Under the pieces are notes generated by a model, which saw nothing but the letters and a program-made list of their open reading frames with translations, was not told the origin of the DNA and ran no database searches. DNA of 64,000 bases from Filimonas effusa (GTDB lineage Bacteria > Bacteroidota > Bacteroidia > Chitinophagales > Chitinophagaceae): positions 496,001 to 560,000 of the forward strand of contig NZ_SDHZ01000002.1 of assembly GCF_004118675.1 (NCBI RefSeq), given 5' to 3'. The first letter of the stretch is position 1; each line of letters opens with the position of its first letter. Below, one piece after another: positions 50,769-60,444 of this stretch. The translations under genes and the position numbers were made by a program.

Positions 50769-53216
50769 CTAGTCTTTCGGTTTCAATAACAAGTCTATAT
50801 TTTTCAGTAAATCTTCTTTATGTGCGCGCTCTATTGCGGTGGCGGGGGTGCTTGCCGCTATTTCGGTTCTCAACTGCTTCAGGTGTAACAGTACGTATAA
50901 CCTGGCTTCGCTTCGTTCTGCATTTGTAAGCATTTTGCCTTCGGCCATGTTCTTTGTTTTCAGGATCATGCCTATACGCTCGACGTACATGCGCTGGATA
51001 TTCCTGCGATAGATCTGCTGCTCTTCGCTGCCGGCCTTGTTCTGCCATACCAGACGCTTCAGATCGGCGAGGTAAGTACTGACAGTATAGGCTCCAGGCT
51101 TTTCTACCTGTTTGGCGAAGATATTATAGAGCAACCCGGGGCTTAGCAATAAGTTCATGGTATTGTTTTGCTGCACACTTATCAGCTCCATTTTATTGAT
51201 TCCAAGCTTACTGGTAATTTCGGCAGGGTACAGCCATAGCGGCGGTTCCAGCAGGTTTTTTGAAAGGAATTGAACGGCGCTCTTCATTTTTTCTGCGGAA
51301 ACGGGTTCATAGACATCCCCTTTCTGTTCCGTGCTTCTGAGAGTGATGTACTCTCCACCGAGATAACGTGATACATGACCGATGTATAAGTTATACTGTC
51401 TTGTCACGGCTTTGTACATACGGGCGAGGTTACTGTACAGGTCTCCTTCTTCTGCTGTCCATTCCGGGAGTTTTGCGATCACGCGTTTCAGGTTTTTGAT
51501 GCCGTATTCATTAGCCTTCATCACGTCATCGCCGATGTCTTCTTTTTGAGCGCGCGGGTCACTGGAAGTGCCTTCGCCACCGAACCAAAGGCGTGGATCA
51601 GCGGCCAGGCTGTCGGCTACCTGTTTTTTCAGCAGCTTACTTTCCTGATATTCATCGTTTACGCCAAAGAGTTGCTGATAGCCCCATTGGATGGCCCATT
51701 TATCGTAAATGCCTATGCGGGGGTAAAGGCCTGCTTTCGAGATATTGTCTCCGGGTTGTGCTACGTAGTTAAAACGGGCGTAGTCCATGATAGAGACCGT
51801 ATGGCCGTTTGCCTCCACCCAGGCTTTATTGCGCAATAGTTCTACCGGAGTTTGACTGCTGGCACCCATATTATGCCGCAGGCCTATGGTATGGCCGATC
51901 TCGTGTGATGAAACGAAGCGAATAAGATCTCCCATCAATTCATCATCGAATTCCATTTTGCGTGCGCGTGTATCTAATGCGCCGGCCTGCACCATGTACC
52001 AGTCGTGCACCAATGTCATTACATTATGATACCAACCCACATGGCTTTCTATGATCTCCCCGCTGCGAGGATCGCTGATACGTGGGCCATAGGCGTTAGG
52101 CGTTTCGGATGCGAGGTAACGGATCACGGAAAAACGCGCATCTTCCATACTCATGGTGGTGTCGTTTTCGGGCCACTCTTTTCCTATGATCGCATTTTTG
52201 AATCCTGCCTGTTCAAATGCTTTCTGCCAGTCGTTCACACCAGCGATAAGATAGGGGCGCCACTTTTTGGGTGTAGCAGGATCGATGTAATAAACGATCT
52301 GTTTTTTAGGTTCTACCAGTTCGCCGCGTTTGTATTTTTCGATATCCTCCTCTTTGGGTTCGAGGCGATAACGTTGTATGAAATTATAGCTGGTAGCCTG
52401 CTGTGCGCTATCGCTGAATAAGAGATACCTGTTTGCAAAGTAACCTACCCTTTCATCGGCAAGCCTTCTACGCATGGGAACCAATGGGAGCAGCACCATA
52501 GAGGTATTCAGTTCGTAAGTAACAACACCGGTTGCAGCGCCAGCTATGGCAGCGGCGGCAGATGTAGTGTACGTTTTGAGTGTTTTTACTTCTATGTTGA
52601 TAGGATAACTGCTCATTTTTGTGATAAAAGATCTATCATCGGCAAGGCTTCCCAGTTTCAGTTCGGTTTTGTCGCGCGATGAGATGGAGGTTATGGTATT
52701 ATCCTTACGGAAGAGATCTGTTACATCTATTACAATATTACCGTTAGCAGGATTTACTGTTTTTATGTCAAAGACAGCTATAATGGGTTTCACGCCAGAA
52801 GCCTGTACTGCTTTGTAGATCGCTTCTGTGGAGCTGGCCACCGTAGCTCTTGCTACACTTGAGCGCAGGAAGATCTTCTGTTGAAGGCCTTTTTCGAAAA
52901 AGATGGTTTGCTCATTGGCTTTTTCACCACCGAACACACCTGCCTGCTCGGGTGTTGCTATATAGCGGGTAACTGTTAAGATATCACGATTGAAAAGAGA
53001 ATCCGGGATTTCGAAATAGTAACGGTTATCGGTGGCATATACGGTGAACATACCGTGTGATGCCACTGCATTTTTACCTATCACCTTTTCGAAAGACGGC
53101 ATTTTGCCTGTTGTTGCCGGTTCGGCCGCCTGATCTTTTACTGCTGCCTTTTCTTTCTCCTGCGCAGTGCCGGCCGTTACGGCCAGCACTGACAGGAGCA
53201 TCATCCATTGCTTCAT
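50769..53216 (-). CDS. Metzincin-like zinc metalloprotease, DUF5117/DUF4953 type (locus D)
   Basis: An 815-residue exported protease with a signal peptide (MMLLSVLAVTAGTAQEKEK) and no lipobox Cys, unlike its paralogue at 15406-17937. The zinc site is HEIGHTIGLRH beginning at His438 with the Met-turn SIMDYARF; the surrounding sequence (RFSVIRYLASETPNAYGPRI and SEIIESHVGWYHNVM-like segment) is nearly shared with the paralogue. It would act in the periplasm or outside. It is the last gene of locus D, 30 bases after the susD stop, and supports peptide supply for that SusCD pair. Confidence 0.88.
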   Translation of the reverse strand: MKQWMMLLSVLAVTAGTAQEKEKAAVKDQAAEPATTGKMPSFEKVIGKNAVASHGMFTVYATDNRYYFEIPDSLFNRDILTVTRYIATPEQAGVFGGEKANEQTIFFEKGLQQKIFLRSSVARATVASSTEAIYKAVQASGVKPIIAVFDIKTVNPANGNIVIDVTDLFRKDNTITSISSRDKTELKLGSLADDRSFITKMSSYPINIEVKTLKTYTTSAAAAIAGAATGVVTYELNTSMVLLPLVPMRRRLADERVGYFANRYLLFSDSAQQATSYNFIQRYRLEPKEEDIEKYKRGELVEPKKQIVYYIDPATPKKWRPYLIAGVNDWQKAFEQAGFKNAIIGKEWPENDTTMSMEDARFSVIRYLASETPNAYGPRISDPRSGEIIESHVGWYHNVMTLVHDWYMVQAGALDTRARKMEFDDELMGDLIRFVSSHEIGHTIGLRHNMGASSQTPVELLRNKAWVEANGHTVSIMDYARFNYVAQPGDNISKAGLYPRIGIYDKWAIQWGYQQLFGVNDEYQESKLLKKQVADSLAADPRLWFGGEGTSSDPRAQKEDIGDDVMKANEYGIKNLKRVIAKLPEWTAEEGDLYSNLARMYKAVTRQYNLYIGHVSRYLGGEYITLRSTEQKGDVYEPVSAEKMKSAVQFLSKNLLEPPLWLYPAEITSKLGINKMELISVQQNNTMNLLLSPGLLYNIFAKQVEKPGAYTVSTYLADLKRLVWQNKAGSEEQQIYRRNIQRMYVERIGMILKTKNMAEGKMLTNAERSEARLYVLLHLKQLRTEIAASTPATAIERAHKEDLLKNIDLLLKPKD

Positions 53217-53246
53217 GTAAATTATTTAGAGAGTATTTGCTGCATC

Positions 53247-54677
53247 TTACCAGGGTAGCGCTTCGCCGCTGTTCACTTTTAATGCGGGATTCAGCTTTAA
53301 GACATCCAGGCCGAAAGGCAGGATATATAATTTGGAATCGGGGGCCAGGGTGTAAGTCTGCTGAGGCAGGCTGGTATTCACCACAGGGAATTTTCGCACT
53401 ATGGTTTTGGCGTATTCGGGTTCGGTATTGAAGCGCCTTAAATCCCATAAACGATTGAATCCGAACAAGAGTTCTTTTCTACGTTCAGCAATAACGATAT
53501 CCATAGTAGCTTTTATGGTGGCGGGTGTAGCAAGCGTTGCTTCGCTTGCCAGGGTGATCCTTTTAGCCCTCAAAGCATTGATCACTTTCATTGCTTCTCC
53601 GAGGTTTCCTTCACGTGCGTAACACTCGGCCAGCATTAAATGCACTTCCGGCGTTTTCATACCTACGGTGGGATAAAAGAAGGCAGTGTACTTTGTATTG
53701 TTCCAGGCTGAAGTGCCCTTACCATCGACATTCGCGCCTGTAGTAGTGAAGAACAAATTAAAACGCGCATCATTCTTACTGAACAAATCGGTAAACTCTT
53801 TACTGAACATAAAGCTGCTTCCTGCAAAGTTCATTTCATTGTATCCTGTCATGTACATGTAACTCAGCGTCTCGGGATTCACACCAGGAGGCACATTTAC
53901 TTTAGAAGGACCGCCCAGTTTAGCATACTCTACCAAATCATAGATGCTATTATTATAAGAAAGCGACTTTAAAGCTGCTTCTTTTGCTTTATCGAATTCC
54001 TTTTTAAATAAGTGCACTTTTGCTTTTAATGCCCATGCAAACGCCAGGGAAGGATGATAAACATCTTTTGGGTTTACCTGCAGGTGAGGAATAGCTTCAT
54101 CAAGATCTTTGAGGATAAAGGCATACACTTCGGCTACCGAAGCCTGTTTAGGTATGCTTTCCAGGTCGTATTTATCCATTATGCAGATACCACCGTCGAG
54201 TGTAGCAGTAGCAGGATCGTATTGTTTAGCATACATATTCACCAGCAGGAAATGATCGAAAGCACGGAACACCCTTGCCTCAGCAAACGCCAGGGCCTTA
54301 ATGGAATCGGCGCCGTTAGCCTCACCGATAAGTGTACAGATCATATTCCAGCGATTGATGTATTTATAGGTTTGGTTATATAAGGACCAAGCTGTAACAT
54401 ACAACAACCGGCTTTCACTATCATCGAAAAGGAAATGTACATTATAAAGGCTCTTGGGCTGTCCTATAATGAAGGATTCCCTGATCCACATATCATCGGC
54501 AAGGTACTGGAACTGATTGACAGGATAACCACGGCCGGGAAGGCTTACCAGGTTATACAGATCATCTGCCGTTTCTATAATAATCTTTCCCTTGGGAGTA
54601 ATATCAAGATATTTGTTGCATGAGCTGCTTAGTACTACCAGCAGCAGCAATACGATATAATTGGATAATGATTTCAT
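53247..54677 (-). CDS. SusD/RagB-family surface lipoprotein (locus D)
   Basis: A 476-residue SusD homologue. ATG 54677 gives the lipoprotein signal YIVLLLLVVLSSSCNKYLDI; the longer frame would add an unlikely lead. Further features are ALAFAEARVFRAFDHFLLVN, PEVHLMLAECYAREGNLGEA, and IAERRKELLFGFNRLWDLRR. It resembles the locus C SusD in length and in the KQYDxxTA segment. It starts 19 bases after the susC stop and should cap the locus D SusC channel. Confidence 0.92.
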   Translation of the reverse strand: MKSLSNYIVLLLLVVLSSSCNKYLDITPKGKIIIETADDLYNLVSLPGRGYPVNQFQYLADDMWIRESFIIGQPKSLYNVHFLFDDSESRLLYVTAWSLYNQTYKYINRWNMICTLIGEANGADSIKALAFAEARVFRAFDHFLLVNMYAKQYDPATATLDGGICIMDKYDLESIPKQASVAEVYAFILKDLDEAIPHLQVNPKDVYHPSLAFAWALKAKVHLFKKEFDKAKEAALKSLSYNNSIYDLVEYAKLGGPSKVNVPPGVNPETLSYMYMTGYNEMNFAGSSFMFSKEFTDLFSKNDARFNLFFTTTGANVDGKGTSAWNNTKYTAFFYPTVGMKTPEVHLMLAECYAREGNLGEAMKVINALRAKRITLASEATLATPATIKATMDIVIAERRKELLFGFNRLWDLRRFNTEPEYAKTIVRKFPVVNTSLPQQTYTLAPDSKLYILPFGLDVLKLNPALKVNSGEALPW

Positions 54678-54696
54678 TTGAATACGCAGTTTCGGT

Positions 54697-57600
54697 TTAG
54701 AAATTAATAGCAAGACCAAACAGGAATGTTTTAGGGGTAGGCAGGTTTCTCACACCATTATTTAAACTTGCACTTTCCGGATCGAGCCCGTCACCGGCAG
54801 CAGACCATAGCCACAGGTTATTTACCTGCGCAGTGAGCTTCATCCCTTTCAGGCCAATCAATTGACTGTATTGCTGTGGCAAGGAATAAGACAAGGATAT
54901 ATTACGAAGCCTTACTGTAGTGGCATTCACCACATTCACGTCGGAGTAACGGTAAAAGCTTGACAAGGTAGTGGCCTGTGCTTTTAACAAATCGGGGTAG
55001 TCAATTTCAAACCTGGGAACAGTGGAATTGGGATTGTTTACCGTCCACCTATTGGCGATATCGCGATTGGTTTGTGTATAACCGGAGAAATCAGTTGCAT
55101 CGCGGCGCATTTTATGTCCACCGTAAAATGCAAACAACATTCCCAGCTGAAAGTTTTTATAGGAAATGGATTGCTGGAGGCCACCTGTCCATACAGGAAT
55201 ATAGGTACCCACACGATAAACAGCATCCACTGAGTTCACTTGTTTCGTTCCTGTGAGTTCGCCGTTGGCATCGAAAGTTGCGTTCGCTTCTCCTTTTTCG
55301 TTATAGATATAAGGATAACCATTTGTCATACCTGCATATCTATAGGCATACAATGAATTATAGGGCGTGTTGGAGATGAAGTAGTTGTAAGGCACTGTTA
55401 TATATAAATTAGCTAAAGTACTAAGTCGCTCCGTGTTACGGATCCTGTTGGTATTGTATGCAAAATTGAAGCTTGTGCTCAACTGCAGGTCTTTCTTTCT
55501 CCACCAGTGGTAGTTCAATTGCAGTTCGATACCACGGTTACTCATTGCCCCGTTATTGATCCTTTGTGAAGTAGTACCGACTGTAGGATCGAGTACTTTA
55601 TCGACCAGCAGATCAGAATTATACTTGCGGTAATAGTCAAGGCTACCAGTAAGGATGGAAGAGAATAGTGAGAAGTCTGCACCCAAGTTGGCTGTCGCCG
55701 CTTTTTCCCAGCGAAGTTTAGGGTTGGGGTAGGTATCTATATCGTAGTACTGGAGGTTTGTGTAGACCACATCGCTCTTAATTTTTGCAGTAATATAGGG
55801 AGAACTGCTTTGGTCGATATTACCATTCACACCGTAGGTTACACGCAGCTTAAGCATATTGATCCAAGACAAATTTCTCATAAACTTTTCCTGGCTCATA
55901 TTCCAGCCGCCGCCAATTGACCATAAAGGCCTGTAACGGTATTTGGGGTCACCGCCAAAGAAGTCGGCCTGATCGACACGCACACTACCTGTCAGGTTAT
56001 ATTTTCCTTCGAGCGTGTAGCCAAAATTGCCATAGTAGGAAAGGTAGCGGTGGCGTGTTTCTGACAAATTTTTACCGGGGGTGTATGACAGTGTTGCATT
56101 CCTGCCCGAGATATAAGAGGTAATGCCCCCATCGGATAAGGTAGCCCAGTCGGTAACAACAGAAGTAAGCGTAATTGGGTTATAGCCATATCGCAGCGAA
56201 GTGTTTGCGATGGGGGAAAAGCTTTCTCTTACTTCCATACCTGCTATTGCAGTGATATCGCTGTACATGCCTGCTATGCTGAACCGAGTTGTATAATCCA
56301 GCTGGTTACGAAAGGTATAGTTTCTTGAGCGTGTATTTGCCTGGTAAACACGGTCGCCTTCGGGCACATTGCGTTTATACACTTTGGTTGCAGCGTCGTA
56401 GCTGGTCATTGTATTATACAGATAACGCATTTTATAGGAAGCGGCTTCATCGTATTTTTCCTGTTCACTGCGGCTTAGTTCGTATTGAAAGCGGGTGGTA
56501 AAGCTTAAGCCGGGCAGCAGTTTTGCATTTACATCTGTAAAAGCACGGATACGGAGGTTCTGCGTATTGAGCTTACCGTATTCCAGTTCATCGAGGATAT
56601 TAAAGTATACCGGTTTAAAATTACCATTGGCTGCCATAGCGGCTACTGTAGCCGCGTTCATGGCAACGTTGGTACTATAGCCATCGGTAATGTTTACATA
56701 GCTACTATTTACACGTTTCCCGTTTTCATCTGTGATCTGCGCATACCGGGGTTGCAGGAAATAGTTATCAAAATCGGAACTTGTTGCCACAGACCTGGTA
56801 TAACCACCGTTTAAGCCGGCGGTTACTGTGAGCCATTTCTGTGCATAAAATGTATTCTTAAAGTAGAGATTAATATTATCATTGTTATTATTCTTCATCC
56901 TCAGTTTGTTGCCGTCGTAGTTGATGGACAAATAAACATTGTTCTTATCTGAGGCTGAAGAAAGGGACAGGTTATAACGCTGACGCACTTCCGGCCGCCA
57001 TACCTGATTGTAGAACTGCCGCATATAATCATTATTTCTCCATTTACCCAATGTGCTATCCAGCTGGTGATCATTGATAGTGCCATTAGACCTATCCCTG
57101 TAAAGTGCGTATAGAGGAGAATAATAAGTTGGAGCGCTACCCAGCGTACCCAGTGAATTGAAGTAAGCAGTTGCGCTGCCGCTTTTCTTTACCTGATATT
57201 GATAAACCTGTGTCTCGTAATCAATCATGTCGCTTGTGGTGGCATAATTCATTTTATCGAGATCGGGCCGATTGGTAATCAGCAGGTCGGCGTTGGCGCT
57301 CATTTGCGCCTGTCCTTTTTTACCTTGTTTAGTTGTCATGACGATCACACCATTACCTGCACGTGCGCCATAGATAGAAGCTGCCGCCGCATCTTTCAAC
57401 ACGGTTACGGATTCGATATCGTAGGGGTTGATCTGGCTGATATCCCCTTCTGTAATCACTCCATCTACAACATACAATGGCAAAGAAGCGGTGGCGTCGG
57501 TAGGCGTATTAAAAGTACCGATACCCCTGATGACAGGGTTGTTCCGGTAAGTACTTAAACCAGGCACCTTACCTTCCAATGCTGTCAGCAGGTTTTGGTT

Positions 57601-58374
57601 AATATGTGCGTTCAGTTCTTTTTCAGTTACTACGTTATAAGCAGCAGTAGAACGTTCTTTTGAAATAGTCTGATAGCCTGTATTGGCGGTAATAGCCAGT
57701 TCGGTCATTTCATTTACGCTGGCAGTCATTACCACATTCAGGACAATATTTACGTTATCGTCTTTCATGGAAGCGCCGACACCAGGAACGGGGGTGCCAC
57801 CGGCGGAGCATGCTTTCACGCCTACCAGGATGGTTTCGTAGCCTATGCTGGCCATGCGGAGCATGCCATTGGCAGCGACGTCTTCCAGAACGAAATTTCC
57901 ATTTTCATCGGAAGCTACGCCTTTGGTTGTACCGTTAACCGCTACAGTTACGGCTGGCAGGGGTTTTCCTTTGGCGTCCATGATCTTTCCGGACAAGCGG
58001 AAGATGCGCATGAAACTCATGCCACCGCTATGATTTGAGTGGTCGTGATGCGAATGATCTTCTTCGGCTTTTTTTATAAAGATCGTTTTCCCTTCCACTG
58101 TAAAATCGAGGCCGCTTCCTTTCAGGACTGCTGCCAGGAAAGTTTTCAAAGGCATATCGTGTGCCTCGAGCGTAACGGGTTTTGCCTTTCCAACAAGGTC
58201 GGGATTATACATAATAGCATAACCTGTTTGCTGCTTTACAGCGGCGAACACCTTATCTAACTTCACCTCTTTTCCCGAGTAATGAATACTCTGTGCCATT
58301 GTGCTGCCTGCGAAGCAGCCGATACCTATTAATAATACCCTGAACAAAACGTTTACATTCTTCCAAATGCGCAT
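54697..58374 (-). CDS. SusC/RagA-family TonB-dependent receptor with STN domain and His-rich linker (locus D)
   Basis: A 1225-residue receptor. ATG 58374 (MRIWKNVNVLFRVLLIGIGC) was preferred because it starts the signal peptide; a longer in-frame start at 58437 exists. The STN domain (KLDKVFAAVKQQTGYAIMYN) is followed at about residues 104-118 by a His-rich linker (DHSHHDHSNHSGG), then the carboxypeptidase-D regulatory-like domain, the plug with YQTISKERSTAAYNVV and ESVTVLKDAAAASIYGARAG, and the barrel ending FLFGLAINF. The His-rich stretch is absent from the other SusC proteins in the window and may bind a metal ion. Confidence 0.93.
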   Translation of the reverse strand: MRIWKNVNVLFRVLLIGIGCFAGSTMAQSIHYSGKEVKLDKVFAAVKQQTGYAIMYNPDLVGKAKPVTLEAHDMPLKTFLAAVLKGSGLDFTVEGKTIFIKKAEEDHSHHDHSNHSGGMSFMRIFRLSGKIMDAKGKPLPAVTVAVNGTTKGVASDENGNFVLEDVAANGMLRMASIGYETILVGVKACSAGGTPVPGVGASMKDDNVNIVLNVVMTASVNEMTELAITANTGYQTISKERSTAAYNVVTEKELNAHINQNLLTALEGKVPGLSTYRNNPVIRGIGTFNTPTDATASLPLYVVDGVITEGDISQINPYDIESVTVLKDAAAASIYGARAGNGVIVMTTKQGKKGQAQMSANADLLITNRPDLDKMNYATTSDMIDYETQVYQYQVKKSGSATAYFNSLGTLGSAPTYYSPLYALYRDRSNGTINDHQLDSTLGKWRNNDYMRQFYNQVWRPEVRQRYNLSLSSASDKNNVYLSINYDGNKLRMKNNNNDNINLYFKNTFYAQKWLTVTAGLNGGYTRSVATSSDFDNYFLQPRYAQITDENGKRVNSSYVNITDGYSTNVAMNAATVAAMAANGNFKPVYFNILDELEYGKLNTQNLRIRAFTDVNAKLLPGLSFTTRFQYELSRSEQEKYDEAASYKMRYLYNTMTSYDAATKVYKRNVPEGDRVYQANTRSRNYTFRNQLDYTTRFSIAGMYSDITAIAGMEVRESFSPIANTSLRYGYNPITLTSVVTDWATLSDGGITSYISGRNATLSYTPGKNLSETRHRYLSYYGNFGYTLEGKYNLTGSVRVDQADFFGGDPKYRYRPLWSIGGGWNMSQEKFMRNLSWINMLKLRVTYGVNGNIDQSSSPYITAKIKSDVVYTNLQYYDIDTYPNPKLRWEKAATANLGADFSLFSSILTGSLDYYRKYNSDLLVDKVLDPTVGTTSQRINNGAMSNRGIELQLNYHWWRKKDLQLSTSFNFAYNTNRIRNTERLSTLANLYITVPYNYFISNTPYNSLYAYRYAGMTNGYPYIYNEKGEANATFDANGELTGTKQVNSVDAVYRVGTYIPVWTGGLQQSISYKNFQLGMLFAFYGGHKMRRDATDFSGYTQTNRDIANRWTVNNPNSTVPRFEIDYPDLLKAQATTLSSFYRYSDVNVVNATTVRLRNISLSYSLPQQYSQLIGLKGMKLTAQVNNLWLWSAAGDGLDPESASLNNGVRNLPTPKTFLFGLAINF

Positions 58375-58382
58375 AACTGCAT
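58353..58382 (-). CDS. Nine-codon leader ORF overlapping the locus D susC start
   Basis: A short frame reading MQLCAFGRM then TAA begins at the ATG of a CAAAACTAATGCAGTT sequence and overlaps the susC start at 58374 in another frame. In locus C a near-identical sequence (CAAAACTATGCAATT) begins the receptor itself as MQLTAHG. The sequence is kept although the frame is not, which suggests a non-coding role or a broken former start. Confidence 0.3.
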   Translation of the reverse strand: MQLCAFGRM

Positions 58383-58390
58383 TAGTTTTG
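58383..58390 (+). promoter_or_regulatory. TAnnTTTG box antisense to susC (locus D)
   Basis: TAGTTTTG is identical to the antisense -7 box of locus C and is nine bases upstream of the susC start, pointing to the right. No matching -33 TTTG and no clear terminator were found in the 58391-58477 gap, so this copy is less convincing. Confidence 0.3.
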
Positions 58391-58477
58391 GTAAGTGAAT
58401 AAAAAATGGGAATTACATAGGAGTGCCTTCCGGTCACTGCTGCAGCAATGCCGGCGTTATATAAAACAAGATCTTTA

Positions 58478-59668
58478 CTAAGAAGCGGGGCTTACTCGCA
58501 GCACCTTACCCTCCAGTCTATACCTTACGCCCATATTATCAAGTCCTTTGATAACCTGTAACAGGGTCAGATTTCTTTGCATTTCGCCGGTGAAGACAAC
58601 ATTCTCCGTACCGGGTTCATATATTACCTGAACATCGTACCAGCGTTCTATTTGTCGCATTACTTCCCTGATACCCGTTCTTTCTGAAAAATAAAACAGT
58701 CCGTTCTTCCATGCTACGGCCTGGCTGGTATTTGCGCGGTCAACGGTGAGAAGATCGTTTGAGCCTGCACTTGCCTGCTGTCCGGGTTTCAACAATGCCG
58801 TTTGTGTTGCGGTGTTAACACGTACGACCCCTTCCAGGAGCGTTGTGCGCACCACTTTTTCATCGGGGTAAGCATTGATATTGAAATTTGTACCCAGGAC
58901 CTCTACTGCATATTTGTCGTTAACACTTACCCTAAATGGAACAGCCGTTTTGCCGTTATTATGTTTACTTACTTCGAAGTAGACTTCACCCGTAACGCTC
59001 ACTTCCCTGGTTTTACCTGTAAAAGCTGTGGGGAAACTGATAGAAGAAGCTGCATTGAGCCAGGCTATTGTTCCATCGGGCAGCACCAGAGAGAACTGGC
59101 GGCCGCGTGGCGTGCTAAGGGTATTACGAAATACCTGGCCATTGCTTCCGGCAGCTGTTTTATTGTGTTGCTGATTGTATTGTAACCGGCCTGCTTTCAA
59201 GTGAACAGTAGACTGATCCTGTTCTGCTGACCAGCCGTTTTGCAAGCTATCCAACACGACTACGGCGCCATCGCCAAGGGTAAGAATGGCGCCATCCTTT
59301 CCGGGCAGGACATCCTGTACTGGTTTGGGAAGCACAGCAATAGCGTGCTGCGGTTTAGGTCTGTTAAGATAAACCAGCGTTCCGGCCAGCAACAATATAC
59401 TTGCAGCGGCCCACCACCATCGTGTTAAACGAGCTGGCGGCTGTTCAGGCTCTTCTTTTCCTGCCTCTATGCTGCCTTTTATTTTCAGGAATAATAATGC
59501 AGCATGTTCTTCTTCGCTGCCTGCCAATGATGCAGGTACATTTACATCTGCTTCAGGCTGTGCTGCGTACCAGTTATCAAGGATCTGCCTTTCCTCTTCG
59601 GTAAGGCGTCCGAGACTCCATTTATGAGCCAGTTGGTAATAATATTCCAGTTCTTTTTGCGGGAGCAC
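58478..59668 (-). CDS. FecR-family anti-sigma factor (locus D)
   Basis: A 396-residue membrane anti-sigma regulator. The N-terminal part reads ELEYYYQLAHKWSLGRLTEE, the membrane segment is about residues 87-105 (WWWAAASILLLAGTLVYL), the FecR domain has TPRGRQFSLVLPDGTIAWLN and GEVYFEVSKHNNG, and the DUF4974 domain follows (TGIREVMRQIERWYDVQVIY). It should link the STN domain of the locus D SusC to the sigma factor at 59734. Start is the ATG at 59668 (MLPQKELEYY). Confidence 0.92.
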   Translation of the reverse strand: MLPQKELEYYYQLAHKWSLGRLTEEERQILDNWYAAQPEADVNVPASLAGSEEEHAALLFLKIKGSIEAGKEEPEQPPARLTRWWWAAASILLLAGTLVYLNRPKPQHAIAVLPKPVQDVLPGKDGAILTLGDGAVVVLDSLQNGWSAEQDQSTVHLKAGRLQYNQQHNKTAAGSNGQVFRNTLSTPRGRQFSLVLPDGTIAWLNAASSISFPTAFTGKTREVSVTGEVYFEVSKHNNGKTAVPFRVSVNDKYAVEVLGTNFNINAYPDEKVVRTTLLEGVVRVNTATQTALLKPGQQASAGSNDLLTVDRANTSQAVAWKNGLFYFSERTGIREVMRQIERWYDVQVIYEPGTENVVFTGEMQRNLTLLQVIKGLDNMGVRYRLEGKVLRVSPAS

Positions 59669-59733
59669 CAGCAGTAGTTTTTATATAAGTATGATGAGCA
59701 GCCGTTTACCCTTACGTGTGCTCAAAAAAAATT

Positions 59734-60339
59734 TCAGAAAGAAAATAACTGGGTAAACAGCAGTTTTAATCCGCCACGCAGTTTTTTTAATGCCTTTGTC
59801 ATTTGTGATTCCACCGTTTTCTCGGATATATCCAAATGACCTGCTATTTCTTTATTAGTAAGCCCTTCTTCGCGGCTGAGGCGGTATACCAGCCGGCATT
59901 TCTCAGGTAATTGTTGTGTGAGATCGTAAAATTGTTCATATAAGAATTTGAGCTGAAGCTGTTCGTCGGGAGAGGGCGTTGTTTGCTGCACCACTTCGAG
60001 CTGTGCTTTTTTTTCAGATTCTCTGTAACGGCGCGCCATCAATGCATAAACCTGGAATTTAACAGCTGCGGCAAGAAATGCTTTCAAGGAGACATCTACG
60101 CGCACGGCAGCTCTTCTCCGCCAGAGATCGGCGAATACTTCCTGTACCACTTCTTCAGCATCATGGGGATTATTGAGTTTATTACTTGCTACGTAAAACA
60201 TTAGTTTCCAATACAGATAATAAATTTCTGTAAAAGCTTTCTCATTTCCTTCCCTTAACTGCAGCAGGAGTTCCTGTTCACTATTTTCTTGCTTTGTTGA
60301 CACTAAAGCATCAGCGTTGTTGGTTATGTAATTTGGCAA
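59734..60339 (-). CDS. ECF-family RNA polymerase sigma factor (locus D)
   Basis: A 201-residue ECF sigma factor. Region 2 is about residues 30-95 (YYLYWKLMFYVASNKLNNPH, then DAEEVVQEVFADLW), and region 4 about 140-190 (LPEKCRLVYRLSREEGLTNK, then EIAGHLDISEKTVESQMT). A short hydrophobic tail (LLFTQLFSF) ends it. It is divergent from the CE15 esterase gene at 60445, separated by 105 bases. It should drive fecR, susC, susD and the protease of locus D. Confidence 0.92.
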   Translation of the reverse strand: MPNYITNNADALVSTKQENSEQELLLQLREGNEKAFTEIYYLYWKLMFYVASNKLNNPHDAEEVVQEVFADLWRRRAAVRVDVSLKAFLAAAVKFQVYALMARRYRESEKKAQLEVVQQTTPSPDEQLQLKFLYEQFYDLTQQLPEKCRLVYRLSREEGLTNKEIAGHLDISEKTVESQMTKALKKLRGGLKLLFTQLFSF

Positions 60340-60444
60340 AAATACCGAAAATCAATGGACAACCACCCGCCTTCACCGACCAACTTGACCTGATAAGATG
60401 GGAGTAGCGCTGCGATATATATACTATAGAAATAAACAGTCATT

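Noticed and set aside
58391-58477. Antisense terminator in the locus D fecR-susC gap
   Set aside because: Only short CCGG/CCGG and AGTG/CACT pairings without a T-run were found, so no terminator is called although the promoter box is present.
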